DNA from: an uncultured Lentisphaerota bacterium
GTDB taxonomy: Bacteria > Verrucomicrobiota > Kiritimatiellia > CAIQIC01
Assembly (NCBI GenBank): GCA_903912445.1
Contig: CAIWHP010000011.1
Location: 1 to 64,000 of the forward strand
Direction of reading: 5' to 3'
Length of the DNA stretch: 64,000 nt
Below are positions 34,036 to 42,726 of this stretch, one piece after another; the first letter of the stretch is position 1; each line of letters opens with the position of its first letter. A program made the position numbers and the translations under genes. The notes below the pieces were generated by a model. That model was not told the origin of the DNA and made no database searches. It worked only from the letters and a program-made list of their open reading frames with translations.

Positions 34036-35661
34036 ATGCAAACCACCCTGGGCATGCTTCTGGCGGCGACCGTCTCCTGCGTAGTGTGGCTGACAATCGA
34101 CGGCACGGCCCAGGCGGCGGTGCTTCGCTTGAGCGATGACGGCATCGTCATCGACGGCGGCGCGGACGCCACGTACACCCTCGCCTACCCCCTGCCGGTC
34201 AACGCCGCCAAGAAGACAGCCAAGATCCAGAGCAAAACCATCGCCGGCCAAAAGGCGACGCTGAGCTACGCGGGCGGCGGTCAGGCTGAGCTGGCCTTGG
34301 GCGACGAGGCACTCACGCTCACCTTCTCCAATATGTCAGCTGACACCAAGCTGGTCTATTCCAGCCTGCGGCTCCCGGCTGCCGCGGTCATGGGTGCAAA
34401 GTGGTCCGTCGGCAACGCAGCATCCCGGGAGTTCCCCCAGGAAAAACCAGCCACGCCCTTCCTGTCCCAAGGTAATGCGCCGCAGTTTGAAATCACCAGT
34501 CCCTCCGGCGTGAAGACGGCGCTCCAACTCCCGGACTACACCTACCAACAGCTTCAGGACAACCGCGAATGGGGTGCCAGCCTGTTCCTGTGGCAGTTCT
34601 GGATGCCCTATTATCCGGACAATCCGCGCTGTGTCATCAAGTTTGGAACCGCCGACCTGGCGGCCGCGATACCCGCGGCGATGCCGGCCAAAGTTGCTGA
34701 GCCCCCCGCGCCAGCCCGCGCCGAGCCCGCGCCGGGGCCGGACATCGGCGCTACGCAGATCCTCAAGTGGCTGGACGGCAAGCAGGCGGTCTTCATGCTG
34801 GAGTTCGACGACAGCTGCGAAAGCCATCTCAAGAACGCCATCCCCGAACTAAAGAAGCGCGGCATGGTGGGCACCTTCTACATCAATCCCGGCAACGGCC
34901 CGTTCAAGAACAAGCAGGCTGCTTGGGAAAAGGATGTCCCGGCGGCCGGCATGGGACTGGCCAACCATACCTTCACCCACAGCCATGCGCTCGACGTCGC
35001 CGACTTCGAGCATGAACTCACCCTCTCCACCGACGAGATCAACAAGTGCTACCCCGATCGCAAGCGGCCGCGGTTGATCTCCTACGGCCCGCCCGGCGGC
35101 ATCAAAAAGGAGAAATGGCTGGTCACCAAGGAGCAGGTCAAAACCTCCCTCGCCAAGCTCCACCTGATCGAGCGCCCGTCATTCTGGGGCCCGCCCCTCA
35201 ACCAGAAGAGCGCCGCCGAATGCCTTAAAACCATTGACCAAGCTCTCGCCAAGGGGGAGATGGGCCACCTCGATTTCCACGGCGTCGGCGGCGATTGGCT
35301 CGTCACGCCAATGGACTGGTTCCTCGCCATCCTCGACAAACTCGACGCCAACCGCGATCGGCTGTGGATCACCGACCCCATCTCCTGGCACCAATATCTG
35401 ACCGAGCGGAAAGCGGCGACGATCAAGTTGCTGGAGGGCGCCGACCGGCGGATCCGGCTCCAACTCTCCTGTACGGCCGATCCCGCGCTGTACGATCTGC
35501 CCCTGACCCTGGCCACCCGGGTGCCGCCGACCTGGAAAGCTTGCTTGGTGACCCAAGGGTCGACCAAAACCAATGTCCCCGCCGTGGATGGCGTGGTGCG
35601 GTATCCGGCCCAGCCCGGGACGACGGAGATCGTCCTGCAGCCGGCGGCATCCGTACGCTAG
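34036..35661 (+). CDS. Secreted polysaccharide deacetylase (NodB-type) with N-terminal beta domain
   Basis: 541 residues from ATG 34036 with a signal peptide ending near AQAAV. Residues 30-235 are a beta-rich domain without a known name. The NodB-homology domain starts near 250: FMLEFDDSC (catalytic Asp and metal Asp), TFYINPGNG, then NHTFTHSHALD with the metal-binding His pair at about 312-316, and GHLDFHGVGGD. Such enzymes N-deacetylate GlcNAc polymers or peptidoglycan. The gene follows the D,D-carboxypeptidase closely, so both may remodel the cell wall. A C-terminal beta segment (about 470-541) may bind glycan. Confidence 0.85.
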   Translation: MQTTLGMLLAATVSCVVWLTIDGTAQAAVLRLSDDGIVIDGGADATYTLAYPLPVNAAKKTAKIQSKTIAGQKATLSYAGGGQAELALGDEALTLTFSNMSADTKLVYSSLRLPAAAVMGAKWSVGNAASREFPQEKPATPFLSQGNAPQFEITSPSGVKTALQLPDYTYQQLQDNREWGASLFLWQFWMPYYPDNPRCVIKFGTADLAAAIPAAMPAKVAEPPAPARAEPAPGPDIGATQILKWLDGKQAVFMLEFDDSCESHLKNAIPELKKRGMVGTFYINPGNGPFKNKQAAWEKDVPAAGMGLANHTFTHSHALDVADFEHELTLSTDEINKCYPDRKRPRLISYGPPGGIKKEKWLVTKEQVKTSLAKLHLIERPSFWGPPLNQKSAAECLKTIDQALAKGEMGHLDFHGVGGDWLVTPMDWFLAILDKLDANRDRLWITDPISWHQYLTERKAATIKLLEGADRRIRLQLSCTADPALYDLPLTLATRVPPTWKACLVTQGSTKTNVPAVDGVVRYPAQPGTTEIVLQPAASVR

Positions 35662-35778
35662 CCCGGCGCAGGGCATCCAGCCGGCCAGCCAGCCGCAGCC
35701 GGGCCCAAGAACACGCTCGACAGTGATTTTCCGTCCGCATAAACTCGCGCCGCTTTTTGACCGAACGAAAGAGGACTT

Positions 35779-37824
35779 ATGTTGAACGCATTGATCATGA
35801 CGGTGCTGATTATCGCCGCGCTGGTGTGGTTCACGCTGACCATGCGCCGGAAGATTCAGGTGCTGCTGAAGGCGAAGCCGGATGTGCGCTGGGACCGCAT
35901 CCCGGAACGCATGGCCACGATGCTGCGCGTCGCCATCGCACAGGTCAAAATGTTCAAGGATCCGGCGTCGGGCATCATGCACGCGCTGATCTTCTGGGGC
36001 TTTCTCATCCTGCTGCTCCGCACCATCAGCGTGTTCGGCCGCGCCTATATCGGCGGCGGGCCGGTGACCAGCGACTGGTCCATCTTCTGGTTTGCGCCCG
36101 GCCTGGACCACGTCTACGCCTATCTGAAGGACTGGACCGAACTGGTCGTGCTGGCGATGGTCGTCGCCGCCGCGCTGCGCCGCGCGATCCTCAAGCCCGC
36201 GCGCCTGACGCTCAAGCCCTCCGCCTACCTGATCCTCGGCCTGATCGCGGCGCTGATGGTCACCGACTTCCTGTTCGACGGCGCGCGCTTCGCGGCGAAC
36301 CTCGGCCACGATGAAAAGGCCTGGTCGCCCATCGGCGCGTTTGTGTCCGGCTGGTTCCCCGCCGGCGCGAGCTGGCTGCCGGTCTTCATCCACACGATGT
36401 TCTGGATCCACGCGGTCGTGCTGCTCTACTTCCTTAACGAGCTGCCGCTCTCGAAGCACTTCCACGTGATCACCTCGATCCCGAACACGTTCTTCGCCAA
36501 GCTCGATGCGCCCGGCGCCATAGCGCCGATCAAGGACATGGAAAACCAGGAGACCTTCGGCGTCATCGAGCCGCGCGAGCTGACGTGGAAGCAGATTTTC
36601 GACGGCTACTCCTGCACCGAGTGCGGCCGCTGCATCGTCAACTGCCCGGCCTACAACACGAACAAGCCGCTCCAGCCGAAGCTGGTCATCGGCGACATGC
36701 GCGATTTTGTGAAGCAGCACGAGGCCGACATCCTCGCCGGCAAGGACACGGTCAACGCCGAGGCGCCCGCGCCCGACGCGGAGAAGCACGAGTGGAAGTT
36801 GCCGGCCGACAAGGCAGGCAGCCTGCTTGACGCCGTCGGCAAGGAGCCGATCTGGGAATGCACCACCTGCCGCTCCTGCGAGGAGAACTGCCCGGTGATG
36901 ATCACCCACGTGGACAAGATCGTGGACTTCCGCCGCCGCATGGTGCTCGTGGACGGCGAATGCAATCCCGAGGTGCAGACCGCCCTGAAGAATCTCGAGC
37001 AGAAGAGCAATCCGTGGGGTCTGCCCAGCGCCGACCGCGGGATGTGGCTCAAGGAACTGGGCGTGCCGCTGATGAGTGAAAAGCCCGACGGCGTCGAATA
37101 TCTGTGGTTCGTCGGCTGCTCCGGCAACTACGACGACCGCAACAAGAAAGTCGCCGCGGCCTTCGCCAAGTTGATGCTCAAGGCCGGCGTGGATGTTGCG
37201 ATCCTCGGCACCGAGGAAGGTTGCTGCGGCGATCCCGCGCGACGGCTCGGCGAGGAATATCTTTTCCAGACGCAGGCGCAGGCGAACATCGAGGTCTTCA
37301 AGCAGTATAAGTTCAAGAAGATCATCACCAGCTGCCCGCACTGCCTGAACACCCTGAAGAACGAATATCCGCAGTTCAACGGCCAGTTCGAGGTTGTCCA
37401 CCACACCGAACTGCTCGCGCAGCTCATCGCCGCCGGCAAGCTGGCCGTCCCGGCGACCGCGAAGCCGCTCAAGGTCGTCTTCCACGACAGCTGCTACCTC
37501 GGCCGCTACAACCAGATCTACGAAGCCCCGCGCGACGTGCTGCGCGCCCTGCCCGGCGCCGATCTGCGCGAGGTCGAACGCAGCAAGGTGAACGGCTTCT
37601 GCTGCGGCGCGGGCGGCGGCATGGTCTTCCGCGAGGAGCACGTCGGTGACCGCATCAACCGCGCCCGCGTGCAGCAGCTCGACGCCTCCGGCGCCGAGAC
37701 CATCGCCACGGCCTGCCCGTTCTGCCTGACGATGTGCCGCGACGGCGCCAGCGAGCTGAACATCGGCGAGCGTCTCCAGACGCGCGACGTCGCCGAGCTC
37801 CTCGCCGAACGCATGGGCGTGTGA
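35779..37824 (+). CDS. Membrane-bound Fe-S oxidoreductase, heterodisulfide-reductase-like (HdrD/CCG type)
   Basis: 681 residues, AAAGAGGA upstream of ATG 35779. The N-terminal 230 residues hold about five membrane helices with His residues suited to heme b (a nitrate-reductase-gamma-like domain). Two 4Fe-4S motifs follow: CTECGRCIVNCP (about 279) and CTTCRSCEENCP (about 361). Two CCG domains then appear, with EGCCGDP and SCPHC (about 480, 518), then FHDSCYLGRY, CCGAGGG and CPFC (about 568, 608, 646). The family moves electrons between quinones and soluble carriers such as ETF, lactate or glycerol-3-phosphate systems. No ETF or flavin subunit is adjacent, so the donor is unknown. It is a single gene. 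Confidence 0.88.
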   Translation: MLNALIMTVLIIAALVWFTLTMRRKIQVLLKAKPDVRWDRIPERMATMLRVAIAQVKMFKDPASGIMHALIFWGFLILLLRTISVFGRAYIGGGPVTSDWSIFWFAPGLDHVYAYLKDWTELVVLAMVVAAALRRAILKPARLTLKPSAYLILGLIAALMVTDFLFDGARFAANLGHDEKAWSPIGAFVSGWFPAGASWLPVFIHTMFWIHAVVLLYFLNELPLSKHFHVITSIPNTFFAKLDAPGAIAPIKDMENQETFGVIEPRELTWKQIFDGYSCTECGRCIVNCPAYNTNKPLQPKLVIGDMRDFVKQHEADILAGKDTVNAEAPAPDAEKHEWKLPADKAGSLLDAVGKEPIWECTTCRSCEENCPVMITHVDKIVDFRRRMVLVDGECNPEVQTALKNLEQKSNPWGLPSADRGMWLKELGVPLMSEKPDGVEYLWFVGCSGNYDDRNKKVAAAFAKLMLKAGVDVAILGTEEGCCGDPARRLGEEYLFQTQAQANIEVFKQYKFKKIITSCPHCLNTLKNEYPQFNGQFEVVHHTELLAQLIAAGKLAVPATAKPLKVVFHDSCYLGRYNQIYEAPRDVLRALPGADLREVERSKVNGFCCGAGGGMVFREEHVGDRINRARVQQLDASGAETIATACPFCLTMCRDGASELNIGERLQTRDVAELLAERMGV

Positions 37825-38012
37825 CGCAACTGCCAGCGGAATTACGGGGCTGTAACGCTTAAGTTCAGCATAGCGTTATGCCTCGTTGAAGCATTCAACC
37901 TGGTAATACCCGCCACGGCGATAGTGGCGAGCGCTCTTTCCGTCACATGCTTTGGCTGCTCCGACGAAAGCACCATTTCCTCGCCTGCTCGTATCGCACC
38001 ACAGCGCACAGA

Positions 38013-38771
38013 TCAGCGGCGCGTATACCAGAAGAGGAAGATCAGCCCGGCGATGAAGAGGGCCCAGACGAGCAGGGTCTTGATCAGCGGGAAGCGGTCG
38101 AGGGTGTCGAAGGCGGATTCGGCGAGATCGGGCAGCAGCCCTAGGTCGATCTGGCGCGGGACCATGTTGCTGATTTCCAGCTCGGGGCCGGTCTTGACGA
38201 TCCGGGAGCGCAGGGTCTCGGCAAAGTCCGGCGGCGCCCGTTGCGGATTGAGGAACGCGGCGGGCCAGCGCATCGGCCCGTCGCAAAGGTAGAGGGCCAG
38301 GAAACCATCGGCCAAGGTGAACGGGTGCGCCCCGGAGCCGGCGGGCAAGAGATTCGCCAGCCAGTTGGCCACCAGTTCGCGCGCCTCCTCGATCGCCAGC
38401 GTCGCCAGGGGAATTAGGGCTGGGGGATGGTTGATAGTGGATGGTGAATGGCTGACGGTTGCAGACTGCCGGCCGACAGCGGCCTTTTCCAAGGGTTGGA
38501 AAGCGGGAACCTCGGTTTTTCCAAGGCTTGGAACGGCGGCAGGCGCAGAGGCCGGAGCTGCCGCGGCTGGCGCGGCCATCTGCCCGCGGCTCTTATCCCG
38601 GCGCTCGATCGCGCGCTGCACAATGACCGCGGTGAGGCGCGCGCGGTGCAGCCGGCTGGCCACACGGCAGGCGAGGAGATAATTCTCCACCTTCTCGAAC
38701 GCCTCGTCCCACTCGGACGCGGACGCCGGGTCCCAGTCGGGCAGCTTTATGGCCTCCAGAGATAGGTCCAT
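38013..38771 (-). CDS. Tail-anchored membrane protein encoded downstream of OpgG, with two repeat-derived inserts
   Basis: 252 residues. The start overlaps the OpgG stop by 25 bases, so it is likely co-translated. The N-terminal 65 residues are helical and charged (ASEWDEAFEKVENYLLACRV). A conserved-looking middle (about 122-215) and a C-terminal membrane helix (about 232-250, LLVWALFIAGLIFLFWYTRR) follow. Between them, residues 81-96 (PSLGK...FQPLEK) come from the paired palindrome element and residues 107-120 (SHSPSTINHPPALI) from the CCAT-word repeat. No family is recognised. Genomic coupling suggests a role in periplasmic glucan or envelope assembly. 190 bases between its stop and the Fe-S gene contain nothing clear. 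Confidence 0.65.
   Translation of the reverse strand: MDLSLEAIKLPDWDPASASEWDEAFEKVENYLLACRVASRLHRARLTAVIVQRAIERRDKSRGQMAAPAAAAPASAPAAVPSLGKTEVPAFQPLEKAAVGRQSATVSHSPSTINHPPALIPLATLAIEEARELVANWLANLLPAGSGAHPFTLADGFLALYLCDGPMRWPAAFLNPQRAPPDFAETLRSRIVKTGPELEISNMVPRQIDLGLLPDLAESAFDTLDRFPLIKTLLVWALFIAGLIFLFWYTRR
38421..38457. repeat. ATGG-word repeat (INH-type), in coding sequence
   Basis: Reading on the minus strand it gives CCATTCACCATCCACTATC and onward, encoding SPSTINHPP. It shares ATCAACCATCCCCCA with the element in the AddB-like gene. Confidence 0.65.
38485..38533. repeat. Paired palindrome element, copy 4, in coding sequence (centres 38494 and 38526)
   Basis: ttttccaaGGGttggaaa and tttttccaaGGCttggaa, centres 32 nt apart, in frame in the minus-strand gene, encoding PSLGK and FQPLEK. 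Confidence 0.88.
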
Positions 38772-40270
38772 GTTTCCGTTTGCGGTTTGTCCGCAACCTT
38801 CAGGGCGGCATGTACATTGACGGCGTCGGTTTTGTCCTCGGCGATCACGTCGAAGGCGAGCCGCCAGGTTTTGTGATGGGGATTAAACTCGGACGAGAGC
38901 CCGCTGATCTTGCCGCGGGTGGCGATGACATCAGGGACGACCTTGCCAGCCTCGGCGTCGCGGGCAAGGGTGGGCCACGTGAAGTCGAGGACGAATTTCT
39001 TGGCGCGAGGCTGGCCGGCCCAGCCGGTGCGCGTGGCCACACAGCGGCCGAGCGCCGGGAGATTCGGGTCATCGCCGAACCAGGCGAGCTGGTAGGCGAA
39101 TTCGGCGGAGCCGCCCGCCTTCAGGCCGCCCTCGGGTTCCCAGAAGGCGACGATGTTGTCCATGTACTCGTTTTCAGTCTCGATCTCGACGAGCTTGACC
39201 GCGCCTTTGCCCCAGTCGCCGACGGGGCGCACCCACGAGGAAGGGCGGCGTTGATACTGGGCTTCGAGGTCTTCGTAGGCGGCGAAGCTGCGCTCGCGCT
39301 GGAGCAGTCCGAAGCCTTTGAGGTTGGCGTCGCCGAAGGTAACCATACGCAGGCGGCCGTCATTCTCCAGCGGGCGCCAGAGCCACTGGCCGAGGCTGGT
39401 TTGGACGAGGAGGCCGTCGGAATCGTGCACCTCGGGGCGGAAGTCGTTGAACTTGCGCGCGGTGTTCTTGCCAAACCAGAACATGCTCGTCAGCGGCGCG
39501 ATGCCATAGCGCGGCATATCGGCGCGTGCGAAGAGGGCCACGCGCGCATCCACAAGCGTCGGTGCGTTGGTGGCGCCCGGCAGCACGACGAAGGCAGCCG
39601 CGCCGGAAACGCTCGGCCCCTCGAAGAGCGCGAGGATGGAAATCTTTTTGCCTTCCTTGTCCGGACGATGCAACCAGAAGGTGCGGAAGCGGGGGAATTC
39701 CTCGGTGCCGGGCCCGCCGCAGTTGATGGCGAGCGCGCGGGCGGAGAGGCCGTAGATCAGGTTCGGCGCGAGGCAGCGGAAATAGGTGGCGCCTTGAAAC
39801 ACCGCGAGTTCATCGAGGACGTCGGTGCGGTTGAGCGGATAGTGGATGCGGAAGCCGGAAAACTTCATCGCGCGCAGATCGAACCAGTTGAACTTGTTCG
39901 CACCGTAGTCGAAGAAGTCGCGGTTGAAGGGCAACTCGGTGACGGCATCGCCATCCACCAGATTCACGTCAATCTGCGACTGCTGCGGGCCGCCGGGATG
40001 GAAAAACTGCAACTGGAACGGCAGGCGTTCGCGCCGCCAGACGGCCTGGCGCGAGTCGAAGCGGATGTCGCGCATCTGGTCGTAGCTGATTTCCTTGAGC
40101 TTCTGCGCGATGTCGAGGCGGTCCTCGCGCATCGGCTTGGTGGCCAGTTCGCGCGCCTTGGCCTTGACCTGCTCGAAGTCCATGCCGGCGCCGGCCGCCG
40201 CCAGCGCCGCGCCCGCCAGCAACACCCCCAGCATGCACGCCGGCCACGCCTGAAATCGTTGCGCTTTCAT
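38747..40270 (-). CDS. opgG: Periplasmic glucan biosynthesis protein OpgG/MdoG
   Basis: 507 residues from ATG 40270 (MKAQRFQAW), with a signal peptide ending near AAGAG. The sequence follows OpgG throughout: FEQVKAKARELATKP, LKEISYDQMRDIRFD, QLQFFHPGG, GFRIHYPLN, FRCLAPNLIYGLSARALAI, FPRFRTFWL and NEYMDNIVAFWEP. OpgG is a periplasmic protein needed with the membrane glucosyltransferase OpgH to make osmoregulated periplasmic glucans. The usual partner opgH is not adjacent but lies at 52333-54483 on the same strand. A longer frame reaching 40309 is less likely. The 118 bases up to the divergent TolC gene may carry both promoters. Confidence 0.92.
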   Translation of the reverse strand: MKAQRFQAWPACMLGVLLAGAALAAAGAGMDFEQVKAKARELATKPMREDRLDIAQKLKEISYDQMRDIRFDSRQAVWRRERLPFQLQFFHPGGPQQSQIDVNLVDGDAVTELPFNRDFFDYGANKFNWFDLRAMKFSGFRIHYPLNRTDVLDELAVFQGATYFRCLAPNLIYGLSARALAINCGGPGTEEFPRFRTFWLHRPDKEGKKISILALFEGPSVSGAAAFVVLPGATNAPTLVDARVALFARADMPRYGIAPLTSMFWFGKNTARKFNDFRPEVHDSDGLLVQTSLGQWLWRPLENDGRLRMVTFGDANLKGFGLLQRERSFAAYEDLEAQYQRRPSSWVRPVGDWGKGAVKLVEIETENEYMDNIVAFWEPEGGLKAGGSAEFAYQLAWFGDDPNLPALGRCVATRTGWAGQPRAKKFVLDFTWPTLARDAEAGKVVPDVIATRGKISGLSSEFNPHHKTWRLAFDVIAEDKTDAVNVHAALKVADKPQTETWTYLWRP

Positions 40271-40388
40271 ATCTGGCAGAAGTTTAGCAAAAATAGCGGC
40301 CGTGTACAATTTTCCGCCAACGCATTCCGTTGTTGACTCGAATTCACGGGGCGGTCAATCTGCGCCGCCCGTTGGGTCTCGTGTGACT

Positions 40389-41660
40389 ATGCATCGCAGG
40401 CTTTTCAAATTCGTTGGGTTGCTGGCCGCATGGTTATCCTCGGCGTGCGCCGCGGAAACCAATGTGCCCGCGGCGCTGACGCTGGACGACTGCCTGGCCG
40501 AGGCGGCGCGGCACCAGCCCGAGGTCGCGGCGGCCCGCGAGGCGGTGCTGCGCGCCGAATTCCAATACCGTGCCGCCTTCTCGGCCTTTCTGCCACAGCT
40601 GTCGGCATCCGCCTCCGGCTCGCGGCAGGGGGGCTCGGCCAACGGCGTCACCGCCAACAACTTTGCCACCACCCTGCAGGCGCAGGAATCGCTGTATACC
40701 GGCGGCCACGACACGGCCCTGCTGGCCCAGCGCGGCTACGAGCGCGACCTGGCCCGCGGGGAGCTCGCGCTGACGCTGGCGCAGTTCAGCTACGGTGTGC
40801 GCAGCGCCTTCATCCAGCAGCTCTATAACTCCGCGCTCATCGGGTTGAGCACCGCCATCGCCACGCGGCGCAGCGGCAACGTGGATCTGGTCTCGCTGCG
40901 CTATGACGGCGGGCGCGAGCACAAGGGCTCGCTGCTGCGCATGCAGGCGATCCTGAGCCAGGCCCAGTTCGACGTGCAGAGCGCCCAGCGCGCTTTTTCC
41001 GTCGCGCGGCAGCGGCTCGCCGCGGCGCTCGGGCGCGACGTGCCCGTGGCGGCGGTGCAGGGCCAGCTTGTCGGCGCGCCCCTGGAAGCGCGGCCGGACT
41101 ATGCGAAACTCGCCGCCACTGTGCCGGATGTGCTGATCGCGCAAGCCAAGACCAAGGCCGCCCACGAAGGGGTGCGGGTGGCCAAAAGCGAATACCTGCC
41201 CACCGTTTCCGCCGGCGCCAGCATCACGCGCAGCGACGATGTGTTTTTCCCGCAGGAGAACGGCTGGACGGTGGGCGTGCAGCTCAACTACCCGTTCTTC
41301 CCGGGCGGCCGCAACATCCAGAACGTGCGCACCGCGCAGTCGGACGAGCGCCGTTTCGCGCTGCTGCTGCGCAGCCATTGGAACCAGGCGCAGGTGGACC
41401 TGCAGCAGGCGTTCAACGACTGGCAGGACGCCGTCGAACGGCTCCGCGTGCAGCAGGAGTTCCTGCAGGCCGCGGAGCTGCGCGCCGAAATCTCCCGCAA
41501 CCAGTATGCGCTGGGACTGCTCACGTTCGAGAGCTGGGACATCATCGAGAACGACCTGATTTCGCAACAGCGCGCGGAGTTGGCCGCGCGGCGGGACACG
41601 TTGCTGACCCAGGCGGTGTGGGAGCGCGTGCGCGGCGTGAGCTTGCTGCCGCTGAAGTGA
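40389..41660 (+). CDS. TolC-family outer-membrane efflux protein
   Basis: 423 residues from ATG 40389 with a signal peptide (ending SSACAAE; the Cys could make it a lipoprotein). The TolC fold is visible: TLDDCLAEAARHQPEVAAAR, strand FLPQLSASASGS, coiled-coil repeats rich in Ala and Gln, then a second half YLPTVSAGASITRS and NYPFFPGGRN. It forms the trimeric channel through the outer membrane. It is followed after 100 bases by the adaptor and MacB-like pump, so the three make one export system. The cargo is unknown. Confidence 0.88.
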   Translation: MHRRLFKFVGLLAAWLSSACAAETNVPAALTLDDCLAEAARHQPEVAAAREAVLRAEFQYRAAFSAFLPQLSASASGSRQGGSANGVTANNFATTLQAQESLYTGGHDTALLAQRGYERDLARGELALTLAQFSYGVRSAFIQQLYNSALIGLSTAIATRRSGNVDLVSLRYDGGREHKGSLLRMQAILSQAQFDVQSAQRAFSVARQRLAAALGRDVPVAAVQGQLVGAPLEARPDYAKLAATVPDVLIAQAKTKAAHEGVRVAKSEYLPTVSAGASITRSDDVFFPQENGWTVGVQLNYPFFPGGRNIQNVRTAQSDERRFALLLRSHWNQAQVDLQQAFNDWQDAVERLRVQQEFLQAAELRAEISRNQYALGLLTFESWDIIENDLISQQRAELAARRDTLLTQAVWERVRGVSLLPLK

Positions 41661-41760
41661 CGGCGAAGAATTTATGACGTGCGGCAGGGAAGCCCAGGCC
41701 AAGCAGACGCGAGACCAGAGACGGTGACGCGGGACTTGCGCCGGGAGACATGAGGACAAC

Positions 41761-42726
41761 GTGAAAATCGTGAAAACACTTGTAGTGCTGGCGCTGCTGG
41801 GGGCGGCCGGCGGCGGCGGCTGGTGGTGGTGGCAGCGCCACCAAAAGCGCGGCGATCTGCCCACCTACGAGCCGGTCACCGTCCAGCGCGGCGATATCGC
41901 CGTCAGCATCCAGGCGACGGCCAGCATCACGCCGGAAAATCGCGTCGAGATCAAACCCCCGGTCGGCGGCCGCATGGAAGAAGTGCTGTTCGAGGAAGGG
42001 ATCAACGTCAAGAAGGGCCAGATCCTCGCCTGGATAAGCACGACCGACCGCGCCGCGCTGATTGACGCGGCGCGCGCCCGGGGCCCGAAGGAGCTGGAGC
42101 GCTGGCAGGAAATCTACAAAGCCACGCCCATCGTCGCGCCGCTCGACGGCTCGATCATCCTGCGCAAGGTCGAACCCGGCCAGACCGTATCCTCCAGCGA
42201 TGCCGTGCTCGTTCTTTCCGATCACCTCATCGCCGAGGCGCAGGTGGACGAGACCGACCTCGCGCAGATCCACCTCGGCCAGCCGGTAAAGGTCGTCCTC
42301 GATGCCTACCCTGACCGCAAGCTGGAGGGCAAGGTGACGCATATCTCCTACGAATCCAAGACGGTCTTGAACGTCACCACCTATACGATCGAGATCACCA
42401 TCCAGCAGATTCCGGAGTTCGTGCGCAGCGGTATGACGGCGGTGGCCAACTTCCACATCGCAGCGCATACGAATGTGCTCCATCTAGCGTTCGACGCCGT
42501 GCGGCAGGAGAAGGGCCGCTCCAGCGTCATCCTCCCGGCGCCGGCACAAGGCGCGCAGCCGGAAACGCGCGAGGTCAAGACCGGGCTCAACGACGGCAAG
42601 CGCATCGAGATTGTCTCCGGCCTGGAGGAGAACCAGACGGTGCTCATCGTCCATGCGCCCGTCAATGTGCCGGGCCAGACCACCAACCCCTTCATGCCCA
42701 AATTCCCGCCCCGCCGCTCACGCTGA
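41761..42726 (+). CDS. Periplasmic adaptor (membrane fusion protein), MacA-like, short hairpin
   Basis: 321 residues from GTG 41761 (GAGGA upstream). One N-terminal membrane helix (5-25) runs into VTVQRGDIAVSIQATASITP, a lipoyl half (VGGRMEEVLFEEGINVKKGQ), the second lipoyl half (TPIVAPLDGSIILRKVEPGQ), a beta barrel (VDETDLAQIHLGQPVKVVLD) and a membrane-proximal domain. The helical hairpin between the lipoyl halves is only about 30 residues (TDRAALIDAARARGPKELER), much shorter than in E. coli MacA, which raises the question how it reaches the TolC protein. Its stop shares one base with the MacB start. Confidence 0.85.
   Translation: MKIVKTLVVLALLGAAGGGGWWWWQRHQKRGDLPTYEPVTVQRGDIAVSIQATASITPENRVEIKPPVGGRMEEVLFEEGINVKKGQILAWISTTDRAALIDAARARGPKELERWQEIYKATPIVAPLDGSIILRKVEPGQTVSSSDAVLVLSDHLIAEAQVDETDLAQIHLGQPVKVVLDAYPDRKLEGKVTHISYESKTVLNVTTYTIEITIQQIPEFVRSGMTAVANFHIAAHTNVLHLAFDAVRQEKGRSSVILPAPAQGAQPETREVKTGLNDGKRIEIVSGLEENQTVLIVHAPVNVPGQTTNPFMPKFPPRRSR

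Noticed and set aside
37876-38286. Minus-strand frame overlapping the membrane protein gene near opgG
   Set aside because: Out of frame with the gene that carries the membrane helix; translation is Arg/Pro-rich without motifs.
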